From: Atopomonas hussainii
GTDB taxonomy: Bacteria; Pseudomonadota; Gammaproteobacteria; Pseudomonadales; Pseudomonadaceae
Assembly (NCBI RefSeq): GCF_900109735.1
Contig: NZ_FOAS01000003.1
Span: 186,001-250,000 of the forward strand
DNA length: 64,000 nucleotides
Reading direction: 5' to 3'
Numbering within the stretch: the stretch's first letter is position 1; every line of letters begins with the position of its first letter. The translations under genes and the position numbers were made by a program. Of this stretch, positions 34,751 through 45,202 are shown in pieces. The notes under the pieces were generated by a model, which was given only the letters and a program-made list of their open reading frames with translations, was not told the DNA's origin and did not search any database.

Positions 34751-37700
34751 GGACTCCCGCCAATTCAGTAATAGTGTCGAGCAGTTCGCTCTCTTGATAC
34801 GGCTTACCCAAGTAGCGGTTCACGCCAATGCTCAGCGCGCGGTCACGGTGTTTCTCGCCCGTACGCGAGGTGATCATGATGATCGGCAGGTCTTTGATCC
34901 GCTCATCGTGACGCACCAGCGTGGCCACTTCAAAGCCGTCCATACGCGGCATTTCGATATCCAGCAGCATCACATCGGGGGTGTGGTCTTGCAGCATGGC
35001 AATGGCTTCAACGCCGTCTTTGGCGGTGATCACCTCCATGCCGTTACGCTCCAGCAGACGGCTGGTTACCTTACGCACGGTCACCGAGTCATCCACCACC
35101 ATGACCAGCGTCTGCCGATCACGCTTAGCGGCTTGCTCCGCTTGCCCCAACAGCTGTTGATGGCGCGGCAGCATGGCATGCGCGTGCATGGCGCGGATCA
35201 TCGCCACCAGATCAAGAATCACCACCACGCGACCGTCACCCAAGATGGTCGCACCGGACACGCCGTGCACTAAGCCAAACTGCGGGCCGAGGGCCTTCAC
35301 CACAATTTCCCGCGAGCCGGCGAGGCTATCGACCTGCACAGCAACCGCATGCTCAGCCGAGCGCACCAGAATCACCGGCAAGGGCAACGTCTGCCCGGTC
35401 AGCTTGGGCTGCTGGCCATTGCGCAGCAAGTCGCCCAAGTACTTCAGCTCGTAGGCTTGGCCGGCGTATTCAAAACGCGGCGCATTGGGCTGGTAATACG
35501 CCTCTAACTCAAACGGCGAGACGCGCACGATACCTTCGATGGTGTTCAACGGAATCGCGTAGAGGTCTTCGCCCGAGAAGATCATCAGGGCGCGGTTCAC
35601 TGACACAGTGAACGGCAGACGGATGGTAAAGCGCGTGCCTTTGCCCACTTCCGAGGCAATCTGCATGCTACCGCCGAGCTGCTTAACCTCGGAGTTCACC
35701 ACGTCCATGCCGACGCCACGACCAGAGATCTGCGTGACTTTCTCGGCGGTGGAGAAACCGGCCTCAAGAATGAACTGCAGAATCTCTTGATCGCTAAGGT
35801 CTGAGTTTTCGTCCATCAAGCCACGTTCGATGGCTTTCTTACGCACCGACTCCAGCTTGATACCAGCACCGTCATCGGCCAGTTGCAGGACGATATCGCC
35901 ACCTTCACGGCCCAAGTTCAGGCGGATATTACCCACCTCACTCTTACCGCTGGCACGGCGCTGCTCAACGCCTTCAATACCGTGGTCGACCGCGTTACGC
36001 AGCATGTGCTCCAAGGGCGCGACGATGCGCTCGAGCACGGTACGGTCCATTTCCCCTTCGGCGTTGCCGACGTGGAATTCGACCTGCTTGCCCAACTCAC
36101 CGGCCACCTGACGGACGATACGGCGCAGACGCGGAATCAGGCGATCAAACGGCACCATGCGGGTGCGCATCAGACCTTCTTGCAGTTCGGTGTTAACCCG
36201 CGCCTGCTGAATCAGCAGGGTTTCCGCGTCGCGGTTTTTCCCGGCGAGGGTTTCTTTTAAGTCGTGTAAGTCAGACGCCGACTCGAACAGTGCGCGCGAC
36301 AGCTGCTGCAACTGCGAGTAACGGTCCATCTCCAGCGGGTCGAAGTCTTCGTAGCCTTCGCGCTCCACTTCTTCTTGGTGGCGCGAGAGGATCTGCGCTT
36401 GCGTTTCAGTATCCAAACGACGCAACTGGTCGCGCACACGCTCAATGGTGGCTTCCATTTCCGTCAGGGTGAAACTGAAGTCCGACACCTGCTGCTCAAC
36501 CCGACCACGGAAGATTGAGGTTTCACCGGCAAGGTTAACCATGTCTTCGAGCAGTTCGGCCGGCACTTTGACCATTTCTTGCGGGCCACGCTGGCCGGCA
36601 TCGCGCAACGCCGCTTCTTGTGCTTTACGCACAAAGGGCAGCACTTTGGCTTCTTGCTGGCCGTGCTTGGCCAACGGCACCATCAAGGGCGACAACTCAC
36701 CCAGCTGGGTCGGTTTCGGCTGCACAGGCGCAACGAGCTGCTCGGCAACTGGCGCAGGCTCAGGGGTAACATCCTCAGCCACCGGCAAGGCTTGCAGGCG
36801 CTCTTGCAGGGCATCCACGCCTTGGCGCATGCCTTGGTAGGCCTGATAGGCATCTTCATACAGGCTCAGCGGGTACGGCGTGCCGGCGCGCTGACCTTCA
36901 ATCAAATGCTGCTCAAGGTCGTGGGTGAGGTTGCCCAGCTCTCGCTGCCCCGCCAAGCGCGCACCACCCTTTAAGGTGTGCAGCACGCGCAGGATATTTT
37001 CCAGCGGCGCCTCATCGGCAAGGTTCTGCTCGCCTTGATGGATGCTTTCTTCCAGCTCCTCTAAGAGATCCACCGCCTCTTCGAGGAAGATTTCCAGAAT
37101 TTCACTGTCTTCGGCATTCAGCGCCGCATCGGCTTCGGCTTCATCCACCGGGCTGATGCTGACCGCCTGCGGGGCGGCCTGCTGAGTGCCGGGGTTCGCG
37201 CGGTAGTCACGAATCTGCGCCAGCAAGCCACTGGTATCCGGCAGTGCGCGACGCTCACGCACCGCTTCGAGCAGGTCTTGCAGGCCGTCATGGCAGGCAT
37301 GCAGCAGGCTGAACAAACCGTCGTTAGGTTTGAAGCGACCGCCACATAGGCCTTCGTAGAGGTATTCCAGCTCGTGGGCCAAATCGCCAACCGGAGCGAT
37401 CTCGGCCATGCGCGCACCACCTTTTAAGGTGTGCAGATCACGCTGTAGGCTTTCCACCTCTAGCGTGTTATTGACATCTTCCAGCCAGCGCTGCAATGAG
37501 CCGCCGGCGCTGTCCATGATGTCGAACGCTTCTTCGAGGAAGATCTGTACCAGCTCGTCGTCAGCAAATTGCAGAGCCGGCTCATTGGCGACAAGCGCAA
37601 CTTCCGCAGGCTCTGGAACTGCCTCAAGACTAATGTCTTCGTGGTTTTCTTCTTCTAGGCTTAGCTCGGCTTCGGCTTCGGCTTCGGCTTCGGCTTCGGC

Positions 37701-40700
37701 TTCGGCTTCGGCTTCGGCTTCGGCTTCGGCTTCGGCAGCAGGCTCATCCAGCTCGGGCAGGCTGGCAAGGGTTAATTCTTCATCTACCTCGAGGCTTGGC
37801 AGCTCATCGGCTGGCGCCAAAGCCTCAGACTCGTCATCGCCCTGCCATGCTGCGGGCTCGTCGAGCTCTGGTGCGGCATCCAACTCAGCCAGCGGCTCAG
37901 TGCTTAGGCTCGGGGTATCGCCTTGACGAAAGCTTTTGATCGCCGCAATCAGCGCAGCCGGATTACGCAGCGGCGCAGCCGCTTGCAGCTGATCGAGTTG
38001 CTGCGCTAAGCAGTCATGGCAAGCATGCAGCAGCTGAGTCAGCGTCGGCGCGTAGTGGAAGCGACCGTCCACCAAGCCTTCATATAAAGTTTCCAGCTCG
38101 TGACCGAGATCGCCAACCGGTGCAATGCCAGCCATCCGCGCACCACCTTTTAAGGTGTGCAGGTCACGCTGCAGGGCAGCTAGAACACTGGTATTGCTCG
38201 GCTCATCGAGCCAAGTCTCTAAGCTGTGACCGGTGCTTTCGAGAATATCGAGGGCTTCTTCGAGGAAGATCTCCACCATCTCGATATCCAGCTCGCCCAG
38301 CTCGATAGCATCGTTAGTCGGCGCCTCGGCGCTAACTTCAGGCAATGTCTCAGCGACCGACGCCGGCTCATCTAACGCTTCTGGGCTGAGCGCCGGCTCA
38401 GCAACCTCAGCCTCTGGCGCTTGCTCTGCGGCGCGTGCCAGTAAATCTTGCAAGGCTGCAATTTGCCCCGGTTGCGGCGTTACCTGAAGGCCAGCGGCGA
38501 CCTGATCCATCATCGCAATCAGTTGCTCATGGGCCTCGCTCACGGTGCGGAAGAACGCCTCATCCACCGCAAGGCGCTCGGCGGCGACGGCCTGATACAC
38601 CGCATGCAAGGCTTCGGCGAGCTTCTCGATGGGCTCAAGCTCGGCCATCTCGGCGCCACGCGCCAAGGTTTCCAACTCATTGATCAGCGTTTCCAGCTCG
38701 CGGCGCTCGCCGGGATGGGCCTGCCAATGATCGAGCAAATCATCGGCGTCGAGCAGGATATCCATGCCTTCGGCCAAGAAGATGCTGATCATCTGCGGGT
38801 CACGGACTTCGCCGTTTTCGCTGACCACGGTTTCGCTATGCAGCAAACGCTGCTCATGCAAACGGTGGATTTCTGCGACTAACTCATCGCTACCCGGCAA
38901 GGCGGCCAATGGCGTGCTGTTTAATTGAGCGACGCCTTTGCGCATCATCCGCTCACTGGCATCCAGACAGTCGGCGACTTCGCGATCGACCTTGATCAGG
39001 CCGTTCTTGAACTCTTTGACCATCTTTTCCAGCGGGCTGGCGATTTCCGCGATCGGGGTAATCCCCGCCATGTGCGCGCTTCCTTTAAGGGTATGCAACG
39101 AACGCTGCAAGGCGTCGTTAACTGCGCGCGGGAGCATTTCATTGCAGTCAGCGACAAAACCGGCAAGGTCATTCAGATGGCCTTCGGCTTCGTTACTGAA
39201 AATCTCTAGCAGCTGCTGGTCGAGGTCATCATCCAAGCCTTCGACCACGACTGGCTCGGCTTGCTCAGCCGGAGCGTCTTCAGGCTCAGGTTGCGCAAGC
39301 GTTTCAGCCTCGCTCAGCGAAGCTTCTAGGTCATCGCCTAAACCTAAGGCGTCGAGTTCTTCCAACTCTTCGGCTAACGCGTCTTCATCGCCCAGTACAG
39401 AGGCTGCTGTTTCGGCTGACTGTTCGGCGGCACCAGCAAAATTCGGCACCGGCTTATTTTTCGCCAGTGCATGCGCGGTCGCTGCCAAGCGGTCGACATC
39501 GTCACGCTGGCGTTGGGCCTTGTCGGCAAACTCTTGCACCAACTCGGGCAACAGTGCGACCACGTCTTGAATCACTTGCTGCACCGGCTGATCAGCCACA
39601 ATGCTGCGGTCAATCACACGGTTGAGCATATTCTCAATCGACCACGCCAGCTCACCAACGATCAGCGCGCGCACCATGCGGCCGCTGCCTTTCAAGGTAT
39701 GGAAGGCGCGACGCACTTCGGTCATCGCGGCCTTGTCATCCTGATCGGCCAGCCACTTGGGCAAGTATTCGTTGATGGTTTCCAGCACTTCGCCGGCTTC
39801 TTCGATAAATACCTCAACGAGGTCTTCATCAAAGGGCTCTTCATCGGCATCCGGCGGCAACAGGCTCGGCGGTACTTCACCGGCTGGCGGGTTAATCGCT
39901 TGCACCGGTGCGGCCATGATCTCGGCCATGGTCGGTTCAGCCGGCTGCGGCGCGGGCGCACAGACTGGCTCGGTGGACAGCTCGACCATCGGCAGGTCGG
40001 CATCATCCAGCGCTAGCTCTTGCAGATCGGCCAAGGCATCCACATCGCCCAGCTCTAGCTCGGCTGGCGCCTCTGGCTCATCATCCAGGCTGGGCAGCAA
40101 GGCTGCGAGGTCTTGTTCTTGGTCGCTGTCTTGCAGCTCGGCGAAGTCCAGAGCAGGCTCTTCTTCATTGGCCTGCAACTCGACGTCGAGCGCTTCAAGA
40201 CCCAGCGCATCCAGTTCTTGCGCCGCTAGCTGCTCGGCATCCGCTTCGTCACCCGTCGGCAGCGCCGTCTCATCGGCGGAAATATCTTCGATAGCCGAGA
40301 AGTCCAGCGCCGAGGCGTCTTCGTCTTCTGGGCTCTGGCTTTGGTAATCATCAAACAGGCTGCTAGCTTCGGCGTCATCGGCGACCAGTTCGGCTAATTC
40401 AGGCTCGGCCTCAAGCAGCTCAGCGTCGGGCTCGGCGATGTCTGCCTCGGGCTCTACAGCGCTGTGTTCCAGCGGGTAACCCAGCGCAGCTAGGCTTTCC
40501 TCGGCCACATCGAGAATCACTTCACCGCTGGCACCGTGGTCTTCCACTAAGCGCTCAAGGTAGTACTCGATGGCGGTAATCGCGTCGGCCAAGGTGTCGA
40601 GGCTCTGCCAGTTCGGCACGCCTCGGTTCACCAACAGTTGTTCTTGGATATAGCGGCTGGCGTTGGCCAGCAAACCGGCGGCGCGATCCAGCGGGATCAT

Positions 40701-42149
40701 CGCTAAGCCGCCACGTACCTGCCCTAGCAGTTGCGGGACTTTTTCCAGGTGCTCGTGATTCCACTGCGAAGCAATGAATTCGATGATCGCGTCTTTGGCT
40801 TGCTCCAAGCCATTACGCGCTTCTTTAAGCACCACACGCTGCACTTGGGCAATGTCGGCCGAGGGCATGACGCTGGTTTCGTCGATGGCATCGTCATTCT
40901 GCCCAGCCATACCGGTCAGGGTGGCTTCGACGTACAGCAGGGCACCGGCGACATCCATCAACGCCGCGTCACTGACGCGATGTTTACTGCGCGCAAGTTC
41001 GCTCAATACATCCAATTGGTCTTGCAGCACTTTGCGCGGCTGAGTGAAGCCCAGCACGGCCAAAGTATCGGCCACTTGTTTCAGCGGCAGCTGCAGGTTG
41101 TCTAAATCTTGCAGGTTCGAACGATCACTGCGCACGAACAGATCGAGACTGTCTTTGACGCGCACCAGCTCTTCACACAAGGCGGTGACCACCGAGCGCA
41201 TCGCGTCACGGTCTGGGCCGGCCAGCTTGGCACGCTCTTCGTCCACCAAGGCATCGTCAGGCAGTGCTTCATCAAGACGATAGGTACGCTTTAACTCGCT
41301 AATGCGCGGCGATTGCGCCGGGCTCTTGGCGATGTAGAACAGCAGGTTTTTGATCAGATCACCTGGCGCCGGCTGGTTCATGCCGTCTACGCCTTGCTCG
41401 ACCAAGCGCTTCAGCTCGCGGTCGACTTGGCGCAGCAAGGTGCGCACCGTCGCGCCTTGGGCAATGCTGGCGTTGGCGAGGCCTTCGACCAAACCCGAAC
41501 CAATCGGCCATAGCTTATTCAGCGGGGTGTCTTGGCACAGCGATTCGAGGCGCGCAAACACCCGCGCCAAGTAACTCAAGTTGGTGACTAGGTCCTGATT
41601 GCGCATCACCCCAACCAGCGCTAGCTGGTAAGTCTGGCGCAGCTTGCGCAGCAAGGCAGGCACTTCTGGGGTGTTACGCCCGGCCAACACTTCGGCGCTG
41701 GCTTGCGCCTCTTTGTTGCCCATATCGGGCGAGAACAGGCTGGTTTCCGACAGCAGCTTGTCGCCACGTGCAGCACGAATGTCGTTAAGCAGCGGCAGCA
41801 GCACCATCGGCAAGTCGCGCCGGGCGGCCTGAATGCGGTCCAGATACGCCGGCAGCTGCAGGATGCCCTGCATCAGCACTTCTAGCGCTTCATTCTGGTT
41901 GCCCACTTGGCCTTGGGCCAAGGCAGCGGAGAGTTGCTCCATTTCTTCGGCCAGCAGCGCTGCGCCAAAGAATTCGACCATCTGCAAGGTACCGACCACC
42001 TGATGCACATAACTTTGTGCAAATTGCAGGCGAGTCGAGTCTTGCGGGTTCTCGACAAAGGCTTCAAGGGCCTGACGGGCCTGTTTCAGGGTTTCCCCGA
42101 TTTCACCCTTGACCCACTCCAGGGCGACATAATCGTGTCGATCACCCAT
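34743..42149 (-). CDS. chpA: ChpA, multi-Hpt hybrid chemotaxis histidine kinase of the twitching-motility system
   Basis: The central kinase controlling PilG and PilH; 2468 residues, close to P. aeruginosa ChpA (2472 from memory). An N-terminal FimL-like region (SYVHQVVGTLQMVEF) and further degenerate Hpt-like bundles precede five canonical HTLKG Hpt domains with phosphoacceptors H817, H1019, H1331, H1573 and H1724. Acidic Glu/Ala-rich linkers separate them; one contains eleven perfect GAAGCC hexanucleotides (residues about 1473-1494). Then come the dimerization helix (VNLAGETSIFRGR), HATPase (MLRNAVDHGIE near 2050, DDGAGI, ISGRGVGMDVV), a CheW domain and a receiver with D2397. Its stop overlaps chpB. 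Confidence 0.96.
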   Translation of the reverse strand: MGDRHDYVALEWVKGEIGETLKQARQALEAFVENPQDSTRLQFAQSYVHQVVGTLQMVEFFGAALLAEEMEQLSAALAQGQVGNQNEALEVLMQGILQLPAYLDRIQAARRDLPMVLLPLLNDIRAARGDKLLSETSLFSPDMGNKEAQASAEVLAGRNTPEVPALLRKLRQTYQLALVGVMRNQDLVTNLSYLARVFARLESLCQDTPLNKLWPIGSGLVEGLANASIAQGATVRTLLRQVDRELKRLVEQGVDGMNQPAPGDLIKNLLFYIAKSPAQSPRISELKRTYRLDEALPDDALVDEERAKLAGPDRDAMRSVVTALCEELVRVKDSLDLFVRSDRSNLQDLDNLQLPLKQVADTLAVLGFTQPRKVLQDQLDVLSELARSKHRVSDAALMDVAGALLYVEATLTGMAGQNDDAIDETSVMPSADIAQVQRVVLKEARNGLEQAKDAIIEFIASQWNHEHLEKVPQLLGQVRGGLAMIPLDRAAGLLANASRYIQEQLLVNRGVPNWQSLDTLADAITAIEYYLERLVEDHGASGEVILDVAEESLAALGYPLEHSAVEPEADIAEPDAELLEAEPELAELVADDAEASSLFDDYQSQSPEDEDASALDFSAIEDISADETALPTGDEADAEQLAAQELDALGLEALDVELQANEEEPALDFAELQDSDQEQDLAALLPSLDDEPEAPAELELGDVDALADLQELALDDADLPMVELSTEPVCAPAPQPAEPTMAEIMAAPVQAINPPAGEVPPSLLPPDADEEPFDEDLVEVFIEEAGEVLETINEYLPKWLADQDDKAAMTEVRRAFHTLKGSGRMVRALIVGELAWSIENMLNRVIDRSIVADQPVQQVIQDVVALLPELVQEFADKAQRQRDDVDRLAATAHALAKNKPVPNFAGAAEQSAETAASVLGDEDALAEELEELDALGLGDDLEASLSEAETLAQPEPEDAPAEQAEPVVVEGLDDDLDQQLLEIFSNEAEGHLNDLAGFVADCNEMLPRAVNDALQRSLHTLKGSAHMAGITPIAEIASPLEKMVKEFKNGLIKVDREVADCLDASERMMRKGVAQLNSTPLAALPGSDELVAEIHRLHEQRLLHSETVVSENGEVRDPQMISIFLAEGMDILLDADDLLDHWQAHPGERRELETLINELETLARGAEMAELEPIEKLAEALHAVYQAVAAERLAVDEAFFRTVSEAHEQLIAMMDQVAAGLQVTPQPGQIAALQDLLARAAEQAPEAEVAEPALSPEALDEPASVAETLPEVSAEAPTNDAIELGELDIEMVEIFLEEALDILESTGHSLETWLDEPSNTSVLAALQRDLHTLKGGARMAGIAPVGDLGHELETLYEGLVDGRFHYAPTLTQLLHACHDCLAQQLDQLQAAAPLRNPAALIAAIKSFRQGDTPSLSTEPLAELDAAPELDEPAAWQGDDESEALAPADELPSLEVDEELTLASLPELDEPAAEAEAEAEAEAEAEAEAEAEAEAELSLEEENHEDISLEAVPEPAEVALVANEPALQFADDELVQIFLEEAFDIMDSAGGSLQRWLEDVNNTLEVESLQRDLHTLKGGARMAEIAPVGDLAHELEYLYEGLCGGRFKPNDGLFSLLHACHDGLQDLLEAVRERRALPDTSGLLAQIRDYRANPGTQQAAPQAVSISPVDEAEADAALNAEDSEILEIFLEEAVDLLEELEESIHQGEQNLADEAPLENILRVLHTLKGGARLAGQRELGNLTHDLEQHLIEGQRAGTPYPLSLYEDAYQAYQGMRQGVDALQERLQALPVAEDVTPEPAPVAEQLVAPVQPKPTQLGELSPLMVPLAKHGQQEAKVLPFVRKAQEAALRDAGQRGPQEMVKVPAELLEDMVNLAGETSIFRGRVEQQVSDFSFTLTEMEATIERVRDQLRRLDTETQAQILSRHQEEVEREGYEDFDPLEMDRYSQLQQLSRALFESASDLHDLKETLAGKNRDAETLLIQQARVNTELQEGLMRTRMVPFDRLIPRLRRIVRQVAGELGKQVEFHVGNAEGEMDRTVLERIVAPLEHMLRNAVDHGIEGVEQRRASGKSEVGNIRLNLGREGGDIVLQLADDGAGIKLESVRKKAIERGLMDENSDLSDQEILQFILEAGFSTAEKVTQISGRGVGMDVVNSEVKQLGGSMQIASEVGKGTRFTIRLPFTVSVNRALMIFSGEDLYAIPLNTIEGIVRVSPFELEAYYQPNAPRFEYAGQAYELKYLGDLLRNGQQPKLTGQTLPLPVILVRSAEHAVAVQVDSLAGSREIVVKALGPQFGLVHGVSGATILGDGRVVVILDLVAMIRAMHAHAMLPRHQQLLGQAEQAAKRDRQTLVMVVDDSVTVRKVTSRLLERNGMEVITAKDGVEAIAMLQDHTPDVMLLDIEMPRMDGFEVATLVRHDERIKDLPIIMITSRTGEKHRDRALSIGVNRYLGKPYQESELLDTITELAGVHD
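37668..37733 (-). repeat. Eleven tandem hexanucleotides within chpA
   Basis: GGCTTC is repeated eleven times without a mismatch on the plus strand; the minus strand reads GAA GCC and encodes (Glu-Ala)11 in the linker between the third and fourth canonical Hpt domains. The unit is a multiple of three, so copy-number change would alter linker length without a frameshift. Confidence 0.95.
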
Positions 42150-42166
42150 AGCGACTCCAGTCTCAG

Positions 42167-43033
42167 TTACGCGCCGTTACGGCGCATAAAAGCCAATACA
42201 TGTTCGTCGGCCACCGGGACAGCATCGGGATGCTGCCAGCCAGTCACTTCGCCCACCCCTATGACCATAATGCCGCCAGGCGCCAAGCGCTCGATCAGGC
42301 GGTTAAGGATGTCGCGGCGACGCCAACGGCGAAAATAAATCAGCAGGTTCTGACAAAAGATCACATCCATGCTGTGAAGTGGCGCATTGTTTAGCTCAAG
42401 CACGTTGAGGCGAATGTTGCAGCAGCGGCTTTTTAAGGCATCGATCACCGCGTAGCGACCATCTTCTGCCGGGGTAAAAAAGCGTTCGCGTTGCGCTTGT
42501 GAAACATTGTTCAACCGCGCGGCGGCATACACACCCTGACTGGCCGTGCGCAGCGCCTGCGCGCTGATATCGGTACCCGTCACGCCAAACTGCGACCACT
42601 GCTTTTCGTCTTCACCAAGCGCTTGGGCTGCGCAGATGGCCAATGAGTACATCTCATCGCCCGTCGAACAACCGGCACTCCACATCTGTAACGGACGCTG
42701 CAATCCTTGCCGAACACGCTCCTGCAGGTATTCATCCAGCAGGTTGAACGAGGCGGGATGGCGAAAGAAGCGGGTCTCTTGCACCGTGAGGCGGTCCAGC
42801 AAACGCGCCCATTCCACGGCGCCCTGCGGCCCTTCGCCCACGCGGGCAAGATACTCGTCGTAGTTGTCTAAGCCCAACTCACGCATCCGCGCATTCAGTT
42901 GAGTCAGTAGAAAGCTGCGACGGCGTTCATCCAGCACCATGCCCGTGCGGTTTTCCAACAACGTTTGCCACGCTTCAAACTGCTTAGGCAGCAAGTCGCG
43001 GGTCGGTTTCAGCGACCAAGACGTTGACGGCAC
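42167..43033 (-). CDS. pilK: PilK, CheR-type methyltransferase
   Basis: S-adenosylmethionine-dependent methylation of glutamates in the PilJ receptor. Seen are LENRTGMVLDERRRSFLLTQL, the CheR motif VQETRFFRHPASF, the SAM-binding SAGCSTGDEMYSLAI, TGTDISAQAL and FCQNLLIYF. GTG 43033 is chosen because GAGGAG lies six bases upstream and the 288-residue length is close to known PilK (about 291); a GTG nine codons earlier precedes that site. It lies between pilJ and chpA. Confidence 0.92.
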   Translation of the reverse strand: MPSTSWSLKPTRDLLPKQFEAWQTLLENRTGMVLDERRRSFLLTQLNARMRELGLDNYDEYLARVGEGPQGAVEWARLLDRLTVQETRFFRHPASFNLLDEYLQERVRQGLQRPLQMWSAGCSTGDEMYSLAICAAQALGEDEKQWSQFGVTGTDISAQALRTASQGVYAAARLNNVSQAQRERFFTPAEDGRYAVIDALKSRCCNIRLNVLELNNAPLHSMDVIFCQNLLIYFRRWRRRDILNRLIERLAPGGIMVIGVGEVTGWQHPDAVPVADEHVLAFMRRNGA

Positions 43034-43090
43034 ACGGGGCTCCTCGCTCAAGGGCAACACGCGCCCAGCCTAAACCGGGCGCGACTCCAC

Positions 43091-45127
43091 TTAAACGGCG
43101 TCCGGCAGCTTGAAGCCGGATACAGACTTACGCATGTCACCGGCCAACTTGGCCAAGTTACCAATGCTTTTCGCCGTCGCGGTGGTACCGGCAGAAGTCT
43201 GCGAGGTAATTTCCTGAATCACGTTCATCGTGTTGGAAATGTGGCCGGCAGAAGAAGCCTGCTGACGTGCGGCGTTAGAAATGTTCTGAATCAAGGCCGC
43301 CAATGTCCGCGATACCTTTTCAATTTCTTCCAGCGACACACCCGCGTCTTGGGCCAGACGAGCACCACGCACCACCTCGGTGGTGGTTTGTTCCATCGAA
43401 ATTACCGCTTCGTTGGTGTCGGTCTGAATCGTTTTAACCAGCGCTTCAATCTGCTTGGTTGCCGCAGAGGAACGTTCCGCAAGGCGCTGTACTTCGTCCG
43501 CAACCACGGCGAAGCCTCGGCCTGCGTCACCGGCCATAGAGGCCTGAATCGCGGCGTTAAGTGCCAGAATGTTGGTTTGGTCAGCAATGTCGTTAATCAA
43601 GCTAACGATGTCACCAATCTCCTGCGACGATTCACCAAGGCGCTTAATACGCTTCGAGGTGTCCTGAATCTGCTCACGGATATTATCCATGCCGGAGATG
43701 GTGTTCTGTACGACTTCGTTACCTTTGTTGGCGATCGCTACCGACCGCTCCGCTACCGCGGCCGATTCGGCGGCGTTGGCAGATACCTGGTCAATCGACA
43801 CGGCCATTTCGTTGATCGCCGCCGAGGCCCCGGCAATTTCTTGCGCCTGGTGCTCAGAAGCTTCGGCCAGGTGCATCGCGGTCGACTGGGTTTCCTGCGC
43901 CGACGATGCTACCGATACGGCGGTCTGGTTAATGGTACCTACCAGGTCACGCAGTTGGTCGATGGTGAAGTTAATGGAGTCGGCGATGGCACCAGTGAAG
44001 TCCTCGGTTACCGTGGCCTCAGTGGTCAAGTCACCGTCTGCAAGGTCAGCAATTTCGTCAAGCAGACGCAAAATAGCCGACTGGTTCTTTTCGTTGCGCT
44101 CCGCGGAGGCGGCCAGACGGGCGCGGGTGTCGGTCACCATCACCAAGCCGATGGCAATAATCGAAGCCAATGCCAACAGACCCAGCACGTAACCAGCAAT
44201 GGTGTTGAAGTAACGCTCACCGGCTAAGTCTTCGAAGCGGGTGGCCAGCATCGAGGCTTTGTCCAGCAGAGTTTGCGACAGGCCGAAGATGTTGTTGGCA
44301 GACTCACGGACCTGGAACAGTTCCGGCGAGGTTTCAAGAATCTCGTCCACGCTACCGGAAACGAATTCGAACAACTCAGAAATCTCCGCCAGACGCTCCA
44401 GCGCGTCCTCGTCGGTTACCTGAGTAACGCCCATTGAGGCGTTGCCTTCGATCATACCGGCCAATACGCGACCGAACAGGCTAGCGTCACGACCGAAACT
44501 ATCGGCGGCTTGCACGGAGTCTTCGTCACCGACCAGTACCTTGTTTACCGAACCGAGAATACGCTCGGCCAGCAGTGACTGGCGCTGCGCTACCGAGACC
44601 TGATCGGCCGGTGCTTCGGCGTCGAGCAGAATCTCTACCACTTCCTCGTACTCGACCTGCAGCTGCGGAATGGTTTCCGCCAGCGTCGCGGCTACTTCAT
44701 GCAACGAGATTACGGTCTGCTCACTGGCCAGAATCGAGTCAGCGTTTTGCTTCAGCGCGTCCCAGTCCTGACCTACGCCACTCATTTCGCCAGTCAGGCT
44801 TTCCGGCGCAGCCGGCAGCCCAGTGGCTTCGTCACCCTGCGTCAGGTAGTCCCAGCGGCGCTGGAAATCGTCGCGCGAATCACGCAGCAAGGCGAACGCC
44901 TCAGGAGTACCGCCCGCCGCTTCCGTGGCGTTTTTAGCGATACGCTGCGACAGAACGCGCAGCTCACCGGCGTGGCCGATGTATTCCTTATCGTAGCCCG
45001 ACTGGGTATTCAAATAAGCAAAGTTCGCGAACAACAGCACGATCGACACAATCAAGATTACGAACAAACCCGTAATCAAGGTGTTACTGCGAAGTCCGGA
45101 TAGGAGATTACCTGCGTCAAGTTTCAT
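43091..45127 (-). CDS. pilJ: PilJ, methyl-accepting chemoreceptor for twitching motility
   Basis: The inner-membrane receptor of the Pil-Chp system, proposed to sense surface contact through pilin and other ligands. The 678-residue protein has TM1 at about 16-38, a large periplasmic part with two PilJ-type helical modules ([29 protein letters not shown]), TM2 at about 305-330, a HAMP region and a signalling hairpin whose tip reads [20 protein letters not shown]. The gap to pilK is 57 bases. Family length is about 682. Confidence 0.95.
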   Translation of the reverse strand: MKLDAGNLLSGLRSNTLITGLFVILIVSIVLLFANFAYLNTQSGYDKEYIGHAGELRVLSQRIAKNATEAAGGTPEAFALLRDSRDDFQRRWDYLTQGDEATGLPAAPESLTGEMSGVGQDWDALKQNADSILASEQTVISLHEVAATLAETIPQLQVEYEEVVEILLDAEAPADQVSVAQRQSLLAERILGSVNKVLVGDEDSVQAADSFGRDASLFGRVLAGMIEGNASMGVTQVTDEDALERLAEISELFEFVSGSVDEILETSPELFQVRESANNIFGLSQTLLDKASMLATRFEDLAGERYFNTIAGYVLGLLALASIIAIGLVMVTDTRARLAASAERNEKNQSAILRLLDEIADLADGDLTTEATVTEDFTGAIADSINFTIDQLRDLVGTINQTAVSVASSAQETQSTAMHLAEASEHQAQEIAGASAAINEMAVSIDQVSANAAESAAVAERSVAIANKGNEVVQNTISGMDNIREQIQDTSKRIKRLGESSQEIGDIVSLINDIADQTNILALNAAIQASMAGDAGRGFAVVADEVQRLAERSSAATKQIEALVKTIQTDTNEAVISMEQTTTEVVRGARLAQDAGVSLEEIEKVSRTLAALIQNISNAARQQASSAGHISNTMNVIQEITSQTSAGTTATAKSIGNLAKLAGDMRKSVSGFKLPDAV

Positions 45128-45202
45128 CAGTTTGGCCCTCGCCTGGCCTACCGCTTTACGCTTCCGTAAGACTCAAGACCAGCGAACTGGTCTCACCAAA
45201 AA

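Noticed and set aside
37668-37733. Tandem repeat considered as a CRISPR array
   Set aside because: Units are 6 bases with no spacers and lie in frame inside chpA.
37408-40347. Several Ser/Ala-rich plus-strand open frames opposite chpA
   Set aside because: They arise from the Glu/Ala-rich linkers of chpA read on the other strand, including the hexanucleotide run.
43241-44227. A 328-codon plus-strand open frame opposite pilJ
   Set aside because: Antisense shadow of a high-GC gene; composition is odd (Gly/Arg/Val-rich) and no motif is visible.
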